Positions 7,954 to 16,923 of a DNA stretch of 64,000 nucleotides are shown here, piece by piece; within the stretch, counting starts at the first letter, position 1, and every line of letters starts with the position of its first letter. The position numbers were made by a program, and so were the translations under genes. Under the pieces are notes generated by a model. It was given only the letters and a program-made list of their open reading frames with translations, was not told where the DNA came from and did no database searches. This DNA is from Sphingobium estronivorans. Lineage in GTDB: Bacteria > Pseudomonadota > Alphaproteobacteria > Sphingomonadales > Sphingomonadaceae. Location of the stretch: positions 1 through 64,000 of the forward strand of contig NZ_LFCT01000019.1 in the NCBI RefSeq assembly GCF_008692605.1. The letters run 5' to 3'.

Positions 7954-9507
7954 TCAGAAACCTTGTGGTGACCAGATGTCAGTGCGCATCTGCGCCCAGT
8001 CGGCTCGTTCCCATGTGAGCGGCGCGGGGGCGGCGGCGAGCAGCGCGTCGCGATCCTGTGAGGCGAGCACGGTCAGCATCGACCGGCCCGCGCGGGCGCG
8101 GATCAGACTGCGATGTTCGATGGCGAGCGTTTCCGGCGCGATGCCGGCGGCGGTGAAGGGGATGGCGTTGGCGGCCTTTGCCTCGAACCAGGGCCAGAAG
8201 AAATGGCCGGCGCGCACGGCGTTCCAGGCGGCGTTGAGATAGGCGCCGTGGCGGTCGGGGGTTTGGTCCGGGATGGCTTTTTCTGCCCATAGCGCGGAAC
8301 TTTCGGCGAGCGGGAGATGTGCGTCGACCGCTCCCCAGCCACGGGCGCCGACCTCCGCTGCAACCTTCGCGGCGAGCAGCGCGGAGAAGCCTTCGCCGAT
8401 GATTGCCGGCATCTTGGCCTTGCTGATCCCGCTGATGGAGGCCGCCGCAATCGCCGCCCAGCTTTTCATGTCGGGCGCGAAGCCGGGCTGCCAGTCATCT
8501 GACAGGCCATGGCCGGGCAGGTCGATCGCCAGCGCGTCGCCGGTGTCGAACAGTTCGGCGGCGCGGCCGGGGGCGTGGATCAGTACCGTGTCAGCCTGCG
8601 GATTGCCCTGCCAGTGGATGAGGCCGCTGAAACCGGGGCTTTCGATGGGGATGAAGCCGCCGTTGCGGCTTTCCGCGATGGTGGGGCACGGCAGGGCTGG
8701 GGCGGCGCGCAGGTGGGCGAGGCAGGCGTCCTCCAGATCGGCGGGGGTGGCCACGGCTTCGGCCCGCCAGCTGGGGGGCATGGCGCCCAGGCGGGCGATA
8801 TGGGCTTGCAGGGGGTCGCCATTATAGGCGGCAATCAGCACCGGGATCGTTTCCGCATCGGTGGCGGGGATGTCGCGCGGGGCGCGGAGGACCGCGCCAT
8901 AGCCGGCGCGGTAGGCGTCGCCGCTGTCGAGCATGTCGCGGATCACCGCGTCGGTCCGGGCCGGGTCGTCATGGGCGACGCTGATGCGGGCGCCGTCGCG
9001 CACGTCGAACCAGGGGAAGAACCAGGTCTGTTCGATGATGCGGTTCCACAGCCAGGTCAGATGTTCGCCATAGCCGCTGGGCTGGAAGGGAGGCAGATAA
9101 TCCTTGTCGAAGATCGCCATTTCCTCCGGCGTCCAGACGGCGTAGCCGCCGGTCGCCAGCGCGGTGAAGCGTTCGGGGTGACGCTTGACCGCGCCGACCA
9201 GGATGATGCCGCCCGAATGGAAGCCGTAGGCCGCCGTCCGGTCGATGCCCAGCGCGTCGAGCAGTTCGACCAGTGCGGCGGAAAATGCTTCCATGTCGGG
9301 GTTGCCGGGCAGAGCGTCCGACTGGCCAAAGCCCGGCGTGTCGGGCGCGATGCAGGTGAAATGTTCCGCCCATTTGCGCATCAGCGGCTCATATTCAGCG
9401 GAGCTGCGCGGGCTTTGATGGACCATCAGCACGGTCGGTCCTGAGCCTGCCTTGCGGTAATGGACGCGGCGGTTGCCGACGCGGATGAAGTGGCGGGTGA
9501 TCGTCAT
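7954..9507 (-). CDS. Tandem alpha/beta hydrolase with degenerate second domain
   Basis: This 517-aa protein is about twice the size of a single alpha/beta hydrolase. Residues 1-260 form a complete domain: MVHQSP oxyanion region, PDTPGFGQSD, and nucleophile elbow GFHSGG with Ser98. From about 285 a second hydrolase-like domain follows (IDLPGHGLSDDW near 329-340). Its elbow reads GEGFS (371-375), so Gly373 replaces the nucleophile and the domain is probably non-catalytic. ATG 9507 is chosen because upstream codons run into the operator at 9515-9532. It is the first gene of the leftward operon. It likely hydrolyses an ester, amide or C-C bond in the substrate. Confidence 0.82.
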   Translation of the reverse strand: MTITRHFIRVGNRRVHYRKAGSGPTVLMVHQSPRSSAEYEPLMRKWAEHFTCIAPDTPGFGQSDALPGNPDMEAFSAALVELLDALGIDRTAAYGFHSGGIILVGAVKRHPERFTALATGGYAVWTPEEMAIFDKDYLPPFQPSGYGEHLTWLWNRIIEQTWFFPWFDVRDGARISVAHDDPARTDAVIRDMLDSGDAYRAGYGAVLRAPRDIPATDAETIPVLIAAYNGDPLQAHIARLGAMPPSWRAEAVATPADLEDACLAHLRAAPALPCPTIAESRNGGFIPIESPGFSGLIHWQGNPQADTVLIHAPGRAAELFDTGDALAIDLPGHGLSDDWQPGFAPDMKSWAAIAAASISGISKAKMPAIIGEGFSALLAAKVAAEVGARGWGAVDAHLPLAESSALWAEKAIPDQTPDRHGAYLNAAWNAVRAGHFFWPWFEAKAANAIPFTAAGIAPETLAIEHRSLIRARAGRSMLTVLASQDRDALLAAAPAPLTWERADWAQMRTDIWSPQGF

Positions 9508-9514
9508 GCCGCCT

Positions 9515-9532
9515 AATTTGTCCGGACAAATT
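9515..9532. promoter_or_regulatory. Operator palindrome AATTTGTCCGGACAAATT (site 1)
   Basis: A perfect 18-bp dyad lies between the divergent starts at 9507 (leftward) and 9593 (rightward). The TTGT...ACAA frame fits HutC-type GntR operators. It is identical to site 2 and shares its core with the other sites. It probably controls both operons. Confidence 0.8.
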
Positions 9533-9592
9533 CCGCTCGACAAGTCTTTTTTGCAAACTACTGTACGAATCACGATTTTGCAGGAGTTTCAG

Positions 9593-10273
9593 ATGACGAT
9601 GATCGGCACCGACATGGTCTGCGACGGGCGCACCGCGCGCCAGATTTTCGAAGAGGTGATGGCGAATCCGGCGCGCAAGAAATTCGGATTCGGGGAAAAG
9701 CTGGCCATCGTGAACGTCGATTTCCAGCAGGCCTATACCCGCACCGACATGTTCAAGACGGCCTATGCAACCGATCCGCGCCAGATCGAATATAGCAACA
9801 CCATTTCCCGTCTCGCACGCGAGCGGGGAATGCCCGTGATCTGGAGCCGTGTGGGGTATAAGGATGATGCAGGCGATGCGGGCGTCTGGGGGACGCGGAC
9901 GGATACGCCGGACTCGCTCCAGAACATCAAATATGGCAGCGAACGCCAAGCTTTCGACCCGCGCTGCGAGCTTGATCCAAACGACCTGCTATATACCAAG
10001 CGGATGCCCTCGGCCTTTTTCGAAACGCCGCTCAACAGCTATCTGCGTTGGCACAAGGTCGATACGGTCGTCGTCACTGGCGGCAGCACGTCGGGTTGCG
10101 TGCGCGCAACGGCGGTCGACGCACTGTCCTATGGATTTCGCACAATCGTTCCTATCGAGACATGCGCGGATAAGCATGAAAGCTATCATTTCGCCAACCT
10201 CACTGACCTTCAGCTGAAATATGCCGATGTGGAGCCGGTGCAGACGGTGATCGACTGGCTGGAGGCGCGTTGA
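9593..10273 (+). CDS. Isochorismatase-family cysteine hydrolase (amidase)
   Basis: This 226-aa protein has the Asp-Lys-Cys triad of the isochorismatase/N-carbamoylsarcosine amidase superfamily: D43 in NVDFQQAY, K136 in TKRMPSAF and C169 in TGGSTSGCVR. Members with this triad hydrolyse amides such as maleamate, N-carbamoylsarcosine and ureidoacrylate. ATG 9593 follows AGGAG at the usual distance. It is the first gene of the rightward operon, just ahead of two PuuE-like cyclic-amide hydrolases, so it may hydrolyse the half-amide they release. The specificity is inferred. Confidence 0.88.
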   Translation: MTMIGTDMVCDGRTARQIFEEVMANPARKKFGFGEKLAIVNVDFQQAYTRTDMFKTAYATDPRQIEYSNTISRLARERGMPVIWSRVGYKDDAGDAGVWGTRTDTPDSLQNIKYGSERQAFDPRCELDPNDLLYTKRMPSAFFETPLNSYLRWHKVDTVVVTGGSTSGCVRATAVDALSYGFRTIVPIETCADKHESYHFANLTDLQLKYADVEPVQTVIDWLEAR

Positions 10274-11178
10274 TGAACGAGGCGCAGAAGGCCGATCCGG
10301 GGCTGTACGACTTCGCCCCCTATCGCGACCGCAGCAAGATCGTCTGGCCGGGCGACAAGAAAGTGGCGATCTGGGTCGCGCCCAATCTTGAATATTATGA
10401 GATCGATCCGCCAACCAATCCGCATCGCAAAAGCTGGACGAAGCCCCATCCCGATGTCGCGGGCTATGCGCATCGCGACCACAGCAACCGGGTGTCGCAC
10501 TGGCGCATGGCAGACGCGATGTCGAAATATGGCTTTCCTGGCTCCGTTTCGCTGTCGGTTGCGCTGTGCCAGCATCATCCCGAAGTGGTGAAGGACGCCA
10601 ATGAACGCGGCTGGGAATTTTTCAGCCACGGCATCTACAACACCCGATACACTTACGGCATGGATGAGGCGCAGGAGCGCGCGATCATCGAGGATTCGAT
10701 CCGCACCGTGCGGGACGCGACGGGGCAGACGATTCGGGGCTGGCTGGCGCCCGCGTTGACGCATACGCCGCGCACGCTGGATCTCATCGCCGAATATGGC
10801 CTGGACTATACTTGCGACCTTTATCATGACGACCAGCCGCAGCCGGTGAAGGTGCAATCGGGCAAGCTGATCTCGATCCCCTACAGTCTTGAGGTCAACG
10901 ACCATTATGGTTTCTTCGTCTACAATATGTCGCCGCGTGAATATGCGGACACGCTGCTTCGCCAATATGAGCGGCTGGCGGAGGAAGGGGAGATGTCCGG
11001 CACGGTCATGTGCATTCCCCTGCACGCCTATCTGATCGGGCAGCCGCACCGCATCGGTCCCTTTGCCGAGGTGCTACGCCATATCGCGGAGGACGGGCGC
11101 GCCTGGATTGCTCGGGCGGGCGAGATTGCCGACCATTATTACGAACATCATTATGCGGAGGCCGTTCATGGCGCTTGA
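10273..11178 (+). CDS. Polysaccharide deacetylase/PuuE-like hydrolase, copy 1
   Basis: This 301-aa protein has a NodB/PuuE-type (beta/alpha) barrel. It shows FFSHGIYNTRY (PuuE-class SHG motif), a CE4-like GWLAPALTHTPRT segment and LDYTCDLYHDDQP near the C-terminal third. PuuE-class members are allantoinases that open a cyclic amide without sugar substrates. The start ATG shares its A with the preceding TGA. The gene overlaps the next by 11 nt. Neighbouring amidases suggest a ring-opening amidohydrolase rather than a cell-wall enzyme. Confidence 0.8.
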   Translation: MNEAQKADPGLYDFAPYRDRSKIVWPGDKKVAIWVAPNLEYYEIDPPTNPHRKSWTKPHPDVAGYAHRDHSNRVSHWRMADAMSKYGFPGSVSLSVALCQHHPEVVKDANERGWEFFSHGIYNTRYTYGMDEAQERAIIEDSIRTVRDATGQTIRGWLAPALTHTPRTLDLIAEYGLDYTCDLYHDDQPQPVKVQSGKLISIPYSLEVNDHYGFFVYNMSPREYADTLLRQYERLAEEGEMSGTVMCIPLHAYLIGQPHRIGPFAEVLRHIAEDGRAWIARAGEIADHYYEHHYAEAVHGA

Positions 11179-12082
11179 TCCCGCCTATCTCGAATATCCC
11201 CGGCGCCGTGAAGGCTATGATCATGATCTTTATCCATGGTCGTCGATTTTCGCCCGCAAGCCGGTGGCCTGGCCGGACGGCAAGTCGGTCGCGGTCTGGC
11301 TGTGCGTGAGCCTGGAATGGTTTCCAATGACGCCATCGGACACGCCGTTCCGGGCGCCCGGACACATGCAGACCAGCTACCCCGACTATCGCCATTATAC
11401 GGCGCGGGAATATGGCACGCGGGTGGGCTTTTACCGCCTGCTCGATGCGTTCCGGAAGGTGGGGGTGAAGGCCTCCATCGCGGCCAATGGCGCGATTGCC
11501 GACCGCTATCCGCAGGTCATCGCGGACATTGTGGCGGACGGGCATGAGATTATCGCCCATTCGACCGACATGAACGGCACGATCGGCAGCACCTTGCCCG
11601 AGGACGACGAGCGTGCGCTGATCGCGCAGTCGCTTGCCTCGATCGAGGCCGTGTCGGGCAAGCGCCCGGCCGGGTGGCTGTCTATCGCCCGCTCGGAAAG
11701 CTGGAACACGCCTCGGCTGCTCAAGGAGGCGGGTATGCGCTATGCCTGCGACTGGGCGAATGACGAACTCCCCTGGCGTTTTGCGAACGGGCTGGTGAAC
11801 CTGCCGCTCAACCATGAACTGTCCGACCGGCAGATCATCACCGTGCAGCAGCAGTCGGCGGACAGTTATGCGCAGCAGATGATCGACGCCTTCGACTGGC
11901 TGGCCAAGGAGGCGGGCAGCCATGGCGGGCGCATCTTGCCGCTGCACATCACACCCTATATCATGGCGCTGCCCTATCGCATCGGCGCGTTCGAGGGGCT
12001 GCTCAAGACGCTCGCCGCTCGTCCCCAGACATGGTTCGCGACTGGTGAGGAGATCGTGAACAGTTGGGAAGGACAGCAATGA
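11168..12082 (+). CDS. Polysaccharide deacetylase/PuuE-like hydrolase, copy 2
   Basis: This 304-aa protein is homologous to its upstream neighbour but clearly diverged. Motifs are VSLEWFPM near the N-terminus, EIIAHSTDMNGT in place of the SHG motif, and GWLSIARSESWNTPRLL. ATG 11168 lies within the last codons of copy 1, so translation is probably coupled. The tandem pair may form a hetero-oligomer or act on successive substrates. The HSTDMNG variation at the metal-site loop means activity should not be assumed identical to copy 1. Confidence 0.78.
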   Translation: MALDPAYLEYPRRREGYDHDLYPWSSIFARKPVAWPDGKSVAVWLCVSLEWFPMTPSDTPFRAPGHMQTSYPDYRHYTAREYGTRVGFYRLLDAFRKVGVKASIAANGAIADRYPQVIADIVADGHEIIAHSTDMNGTIGSTLPEDDERALIAQSLASIEAVSGKRPAGWLSIARSESWNTPRLLKEAGMRYACDWANDELPWRFANGLVNLPLNHELSDRQIITVQQQSADSYAQQMIDAFDWLAKEAGSHGGRILPLHITPYIMALPYRIGAFEGLLKTLAARPQTWFATGEEIVNSWEGQQ

Positions 12083-13512
12083 GCATGGCAGTCGTCAATC
12101 CGCGCACGGGACAGGTGGATTACAGCATAGCGCCATTCGACGGGCCGAAAATCGCTGCGCTTGCCACGACATTGCGGCGGGCACAATCGGCCTGGGCGAC
12201 CCGGTCGCCGGAGCAGCGGGCCACCGTCCTGCGTGCCTTGGCCGAAGCCATGACGCGACATCGCGCAGCACTGATCGAGGTACTGACGGCGGATACCGGA
12301 CGGGCAGCGATCTCTGCGATAGAGGTCGATGCCATGACCCGGGCGTTGATCCGCTGGGCCGACAGCGCGCCCGCGATCATCGGGGCGGCGCAGCTGCAGG
12401 ATCGGCCGACCGGCATTCCCACCATCACGACCACGACCCGGCTGGTGCCCTATGCGCTGGTGGGCGTGATCAGCCCATGGAATTTTCCGCTGACGTTGGC
12501 GCTGATCGACGCGATTCCCGCACTGGCGGCGGGATCGGCGGTGATCATCAAGCCTTCCGAAGTGACGCCGCGCTTCATCCGTCCCCTGATGGCGGCCATA
12601 GCCGAGGTTCCGGAAATCGCGGCGGTGCTGACCCTGATCGAAGGGGACGGCGCGACGGGCGCCGCGCTGGTCGATCATGTCGACTTCATCGCCTTCACCG
12701 GATCGGTCGCGACTGGGCGCAAGGTGGGCGAGGCGGCGGCGCGGGCCTTCATCCCCGCGAGCCTGGAACTGGGCGGCAAGGACCCGATGCTGATCCTTGC
12801 CAGTGCCGATCCGGAAAGGGCGGCGGACATCGCCTTGCGCGCGTCGGTGCTGAATACGGGGCAGGCCTGCCAGTCGATCGAGCGGGTCTATGTCGCCCGC
12901 GCCATAGCCGAGCCATTTTTGGCGGCTCTGGTGCGCAAGGCGCAGGCGGCGCGGCTCAACTATCCTGATGTCCATGCGGGAGATATCGGTCCCTTCATCT
13001 TCGGCAGGCAGGCCGTCATCGTGCAGGCGCAGATTGACGATGCCGTGGCGAAGGGCGCGCGGATACTGGCCGGTGGACAGGTCGAGACGCTGGGGGGCGG
13101 CCAATATCTGCGCCCGACGGTTCTGGTCGACGTGACGCCTGACATGGCGATCATGGAGGAGGAGACCTTTGGTCCGGTCATCCCGGTGACGCCGTTCGAT
13201 ACGGAGGATGAGGCCGTGACCCATGCCAATAGCGGCATTTTCGGCCTGTCCGCTGCCGTGATCGCCGGAAGCACGCAGGAAGCCGAAGCGGTTGCGGTGC
13301 GGCTCAACGTTGGCGGGGTGTCGATCAACGATGGGTCGCTGACCGGACTGGTCTGGGAGGCCGAGAAATCGAGCTTCGGCAAAAGCGGCCTTGGGCCGTC
13401 GCGCATGGGGGAAAGCGGTTTGCTGCGTTTCTTCCGCAGGCAGGCGCTGATCCGTCAATCGGGCGATGCGCTGCCGCTTGCCGCTTATTCGGAAGAAGCG
13501 CTGGGCGGTTGA
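12079..13512 (+). CDS. NAD(P)-dependent aldehyde dehydrogenase
   Basis: This 477-aa protein of the ALDH superfamily oxidises an aldehyde to an acid. It contains SPWNFP (132-137), FTGS (206-209), the general base E230 in LELGGKDP and the nucleophile C264 in NTGQACQS. The start overlaps the previous stop (ATGA). It is the last gene of the rightward operon and is followed by a hairpin. The aldehyde substrate is unknown; it could be a semialdehyde formed after ring opening. Confidence 0.9.
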   Translation: MSMAVVNPRTGQVDYSIAPFDGPKIAALATTLRRAQSAWATRSPEQRATVLRALAEAMTRHRAALIEVLTADTGRAAISAIEVDAMTRALIRWADSAPAIIGAAQLQDRPTGIPTITTTTRLVPYALVGVISPWNFPLTLALIDAIPALAAGSAVIIKPSEVTPRFIRPLMAAIAEVPEIAAVLTLIEGDGATGAALVDHVDFIAFTGSVATGRKVGEAAARAFIPASLELGGKDPMLILASADPERAADIALRASVLNTGQACQSIERVYVARAIAEPFLAALVRKAQAARLNYPDVHAGDIGPFIFGRQAVIVQAQIDDAVAKGARILAGGQVETLGGGQYLRPTVLVDVTPDMAIMEEETFGPVIPVTPFDTEDEAVTHANSGIFGLSAAVIAGSTQEAEAVAVRLNVGGVSINDGSLTGLVWEAEKSSFGKSGLGPSRMGESGLLRFFRRQALIRQSGDALPLAAYSEEALGG

Positions 13513-13521
13513 TCCAGCATG

Positions 13522-13552
13522 AAGCCGGGGGCGGGTGCGGCGCCCCCGGCTT
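13522..13552. terminator. Hairpin between convergent operons
   Basis: A 12-bp perfect stem AAGCCGGGGGCG / CGCCCCCGGCTT with a 7-nt loop lies between the ALDH stop and the convergent gene ending at 13575. There is no long T tract, so it may act weakly or in both directions. Confidence 0.55.
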
Positions 13553-13574
13553 GGAACGCTACGAACAATGCCGT

Positions 13575-14306
13575 TTAGCGCTCCAGTTCGAGAAGTTCGT
13601 ACCAGGTCTGCATATAGCCGCTGACGCCGCCCTGTACGAAGATGGCGTCGGCGTCGGCCGTGACCCACACATCATAATGGGGATGCTCCACGCCGCCCAT
13701 GCCGGGGCCTTCATCGTCGACGAAGCGGAAATGGTGGCAGTCGAACGTGCCCGCCGCCACGGTGACGGTTTCGTCGCCGACATATTCCAGGCCGATCTCG
13801 ACCTCCGCGATCACGGGTGGGGTGGCGCCGCGATGATCGGGGGAGGGCATGAAGACGCGGATTTTGCGACGATGTGGCCCTTTGGTCACATCCATGCAGC
13901 GCGTCGTATAGCCGTCGCCCGCGATCGGATGCGTGCCGAAGCCGTCAATCCGTCCGACATAGGGCATTTTCTGCGAGATACGCCCGATGGACGGCCCGTA
14001 GCTTTCGCATTCGATGAGGCCACCCTCATCGCCAGGCGTATGATGCAGCCAGCCTGAGCCCATATAGGCGTCGCCTACTGTCAGGTGGACATGCAGATCC
14101 TGCGGCTGTCCGCTGCCATCGAGTACATAGACGATGTCGCGCAGCACCGAGGGGGCCGGTTCCTCAATTTCGCAGCGCGCACGGAAAATGGTGCTGCCAT
14201 CGCCATGATGGGTGAAACTGAACCATTCGCGCCCGCGCTCCTGATTCAGCATGTCCGGCTTTTTCGACGTGTAGCCGATGCGGCCGGTGATGGTGCGATG
14301 CTGCAT
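13575..14306 (-). CDS. Uncharacterised beta-rich protein (243 aa), family X copy 1
   Basis: I do not recognise a named domain. The protein is 243 aa, without signal peptide or membrane segment. It shares ordered motifs with the protein at 45914-46645: RGRE.F near residue 25, SVLRD, SGW, SPDHRGAT, EYVGDETVTVAAGTFD, HFRF, HP.YD.W and GYMQT.YEL at the C-terminus. The second half resembles the beta-strand pattern of DUF3108-like lipid-binding folds, but this is only a resemblance. It is the last gene of the operon and ends next to the bidirectional hairpin. A binding or accessory role with the flavin oxidase and nitrilase homologue is inferred from their joint duplication. Confidence 0.72.
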   Translation of the reverse strand: MQHRTITGRIGYTSKKPDMLNQERGREWFSFTHHGDGSTIFRARCEIEEPAPSVLRDIVYVLDGSGQPQDLHVHLTVGDAYMGSGWLHHTPGDEGGLIECESYGPSIGRISQKMPYVGRIDGFGTHPIAGDGYTTRCMDVTKGPHRRKIRVFMPSPDHRGATPPVIAEVEIGLEYVGDETVTVAAGTFDCHHFRFVDDEGPGMGGVEHPHYDVWVTADADAIFVQGGVSGYMQTWYELLELER

Positions 14307-14671
14307 CAGCTGTTCTTCAGCTCGATGCTGATTTCGGCAGTGGGGCGTTCGGGCGCCGCCTGCATGGCTTCCATTTCCTGCTGCACGCCGCGCATGATCC
14401 GGGCGACATATTCCTTGGTGGACAGCGCGCGTTCGTAGGCGGCGTCGCCCGTCGCCTGATAGGCTTCGATATCGGCGCGGCTGATCGTGCCCTTGGCGTC
14501 CAGCAGACGTTCGACCGTGTCGAGCCGTTCCTTCAGCACGGCCACTTCGCCCGCGACCGCCATCAGGATGGACAGCGTCCGTTCGGCACTGAAATCGTGC
14601 AGGGTGTCGGGGCGCTTGCCCTTGGCCCGCCTACCCGCGCGGGCGATATAATCTACGCTATTATCCGTCAT
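14306..14671 (-). CDS. Small helical protein of unknown function
   Basis: This 121-aa protein is mainly alpha-helical and charged. The stretch around residues 30-60 (LSILMAVAGEVAVLKERLD then TVERLLDAKG) could form a coiled coil. ATG 14671 overlaps the methyltransferase stop (ATGA), which fixes the start. It has no counterpart in the second module at 43-48 kb. The function is unknown; it may be a subunit or chaperone for a neighbouring enzyme. Confidence 0.65.
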   Translation of the reverse strand: MTDNSVDYIARAGRRAKGKRPDTLHDFSAERTLSILMAVAGEVAVLKERLDTVERLLDAKGTISRADIEAYQATGDAAYERALSTKEYVARIMRGVQQEMEAMQAAPERPTAEISIELKNS

Positions 14672-15867
14672 GCTTCGGCTTTCCACGCTCCATAGGCATT
14701 CCAGGCGGCGGCACGGCCATGATCTTCCTCCGCGCCCTCTGCGGCGGCCGGGAAGATGGTGCGGTCGACCACGGCCAGCACGCGCGCCGTGAACTGGCAT
14801 TCGCGCGGCAGGCCTGCTTCCTCCATCACCTGCTTCAGGTCCAGCGCATGCATGGCCGACCAATAGGGCTCATTATTATTGAAGGCGTCCCAGTCGCGGA
14901 TGAACTGCTCATAAAGCGGCATGTCGTCGCTATATTGCGGCTGTTCCAGATGGAACATCAGACCGCCCGGCGCCAGCACGCGTTCGCTTTCGTGGATGAT
15001 CCGGGGCAGGGCCTTGCCCGACAGTTCGTGCAGATACATGGTAGTCTGCACCCAGTCGAAATGGCCGTCGGGGAAACGGCTCATATCCTCGGCATTCATC
15101 TGGATGAAGCGGATGTTCGTTGCGCCCAGCGATTGCGCGCGCGCATGGGCATAGCGCAGCACGGCGGCTCCGGTGTCGATGGCGACGACCTCCGCATCGG
15201 GGAAGGCCAGCGCCAGCGGCACGATATTATGCCCCACGGTGCAGCCCAGATCGAGAATGCGGCGGGGTTTCCAGTCGGGGCGTTCCTTGCGCACCCATTC
15301 GACCAGCGCCTGCCCGCCGCCGTCGGACAAGGCGCCAAGCCCGCCTGCGGTGGTGGCGAACAGGCCGCTGTCATAATTGGCGCCTGCCGACATGTCGCCG
15401 GGGCGTTCCTCCCCCTGATAGTTGCCGGGCATGCAGTGGATGTCGACCGCATCCATATAATGCGGGATCGGCAGCAAGGGATCGAGTTGCAGCGTTTCCC
15501 GGCCCTCATTGAACTGGCATACCTTTGCGCTCAGTTCATCGAGCTGGCGCAGCGTGATCGAACGGCCGTTCTGCTGGCGCATTTCCATCGAATTGCGCTT
15601 CAGCGCCGACCAGTAGCGATGCCAGGGGTCCTGGTTCATCGCGTCGCGGATTTCGAAACGGTCCTGCGGGTCGCGCCCATGTTCCGCCTGGAAAGCGGGC
15701 AGGACGCGGCTGTCATAGGCGATCTTGTTGCCGCCGCCGATCGGTCCGGACAGATATTTGTTGAACGCCGTCAGGAAATTGTAGCGCGCCGCCTCATCAT
15801 GGGTCGGCTTCGGGAACACCGCATGCTGGGCGACGGCGGTATAGGGCGGGGGTACATCCTGTTTCAT
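14668..15867 (-). CDS. Class I SAM-dependent methyltransferase
   Basis: This 399-aa protein has a Rossmann methyltransferase domain in its C-terminal half: motif I is DLGCTVGHN (206-214), followed by acidic VVAIDTG, NAEDMSRFP, and HLEQPQYSDD after motif III. The roughly 200-residue N-terminal part is unusual and may bind the acceptor. It overlaps the nitrilase homologue upstream by 4 nt (ATGA). The methyl acceptor is unknown. In a catabolic operon it could activate or mask a carboxylate, or serve detoxification. Confidence 0.82.
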   Translation of the reverse strand: MKQDVPPPYTAVAQHAVFPKPTHDEAARYNFLTAFNKYLSGPIGGGNKIAYDSRVLPAFQAEHGRDPQDRFEIRDAMNQDPWHRYWSALKRNSMEMRQQNGRSITLRQLDELSAKVCQFNEGRETLQLDPLLPIPHYMDAVDIHCMPGNYQGEERPGDMSAGANYDSGLFATTAGGLGALSDGGGQALVEWVRKERPDWKPRRILDLGCTVGHNIVPLALAFPDAEVVAIDTGAAVLRYAHARAQSLGATNIRFIQMNAEDMSRFPDGHFDWVQTTMYLHELSGKALPRIIHESERVLAPGGLMFHLEQPQYSDDMPLYEQFIRDWDAFNNNEPYWSAMHALDLKQVMEEAGLPRECQFTARVLAVVDRTIFPAAAEGAEEDHGRAAAWNAYGAWKAEA

Positions 15868-16919
15868 ATCAGTCCATCCTTCGAAAGACGGTCGATCACT
15901 TGTTCCTGCACCTTTAGGAAATGGTCACGGTCGGGCACCTTTACCACCCCGTCGGCGATCAGGCTGTTGGCGGGCTGGGGCGCCTGGCCGCCATAGATGG
16001 GCGCGAAAAGCTCCAGTCGCTGCCGGGCGAGGAAATTGGTCATGCCCGGCTTGCGCCGCTGGGCGCGCACGGCGTTGATGTCGAGATCGGCAAAGGCCGT
16101 GAAGGTTTCGCCGGGGCTCGATTCCGCGAGCGTATTACCCTTATAGTCGATGACGATCGAATTGCCGTCGGCCGACGCCAGCGGCATCGCTGACCCTTCG
16201 ATCCCGGCAGTGTTGGCGGAGATGACATAGGCTACATTCTCGAACGCGCGGGCGCGCTTGGCGATCTGCTTGGGCGTGGCAAGCGGCGATCCGACCTCAG
16301 AAGAGGAATGGACGAAAATCTCCGCGCCGCGCAGGGCATGGGCACGTGCGATTTCGGGGTAGAGGATCTCCTCGGACGCGATGGCGGCCAAATTGCCGAT
16401 CTCCGTCCGGGCGACGGGGAACACGCCGTCCAGCCCGTAAATGTCGAGATATTTCGACCAAACGTCATGCGGTGTCGGCGCGAACATTGAATTGAGGCGG
16501 CGATAGCGCAGCACGACCTTTCCCGATGGCGCGACGACGAAGCTCGTCTGGAAATAGAGGCCGGGGAAATGCGGATCGCGTTCATAGGCGTTGCCCGCAA
16601 GGAACAGGTCCTGCGCGGCGGCAATCCGGCCCAGCGCCTCATATTCGGGGCCGTCCATGTCCAGCGCCGCCTTTTCCGCGAAGTCGGGAATGGAGATGCG
16701 GCCGGGATAGCTGGTCAGGAAATATTCGGGCAGCACCGCAAGGCGCACGGGGCTGCCGCTATATTGCTGGATGAAGACGGAGGAGGCGCGCAGCTTGACG
16801 CTGATTTCCTCGATCATCGACAGCATTTGTTCGCTTACGGCGGCGCGGTCAGGTAGCCGCTCGACCGAGCGGGCGGTTATCTGAAGCGCGAGGGCGGCAT
16901 AGGATTTGATACTACTCAT
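15864..16919 (-). CDS. Nitrilase-superfamily homologue lacking the catalytic Cys, copy 1
   Basis: This 351-aa carbon-nitrogen hydrolase fold protein keeps E65 (VLPEYFLTSY). The usual Lys position is Arg (YRRLN, R141). The nucleophile position, six residues before the conserved Pro of YPE, is Ser182 (IASEEILYPE). Active nitrilases and amidases use Glu-Lys-Cys, so this is either a pseudoenzyme or has altered chemistry. Its paralogue at 46642-47784 also has Ser there. The gene overlaps the methyltransferase by 4 nt and lies 4 nt after the flavin oxidase. Confidence 0.8.
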   Translation of the reverse strand: MSSIKSYAALALQITARSVERLPDRAAVSEQMLSMIEEISVKLRASSVFIQQYSGSPVRLAVLPEYFLTSYPGRISIPDFAEKAALDMDGPEYEALGRIAAAQDLFLAGNAYERDPHFPGLYFQTSFVVAPSGKVVLRYRRLNSMFAPTPHDVWSKYLDIYGLDGVFPVARTEIGNLAAIASEEILYPEIARAHALRGAEIFVHSSSEVGSPLATPKQIAKRARAFENVAYVISANTAGIEGSAMPLASADGNSIVIDYKGNTLAESSPGETFTAFADLDINAVRAQRRKPGMTNFLARQRLELFAPIYGGQAPQPANSLIADGVVKVPDRDHFLKVQEQVIDRLSKDGLI

Positions 16920-16923
16920 CGTG

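Noticed and set aside
11974-13668. 564-aa open frame on the minus strand opposite the aldehyde dehydrogenase
   Set aside because: Antisense shadow; the plus strand has complete ALDH motifs and an ATGA overlap with the preceding gene.
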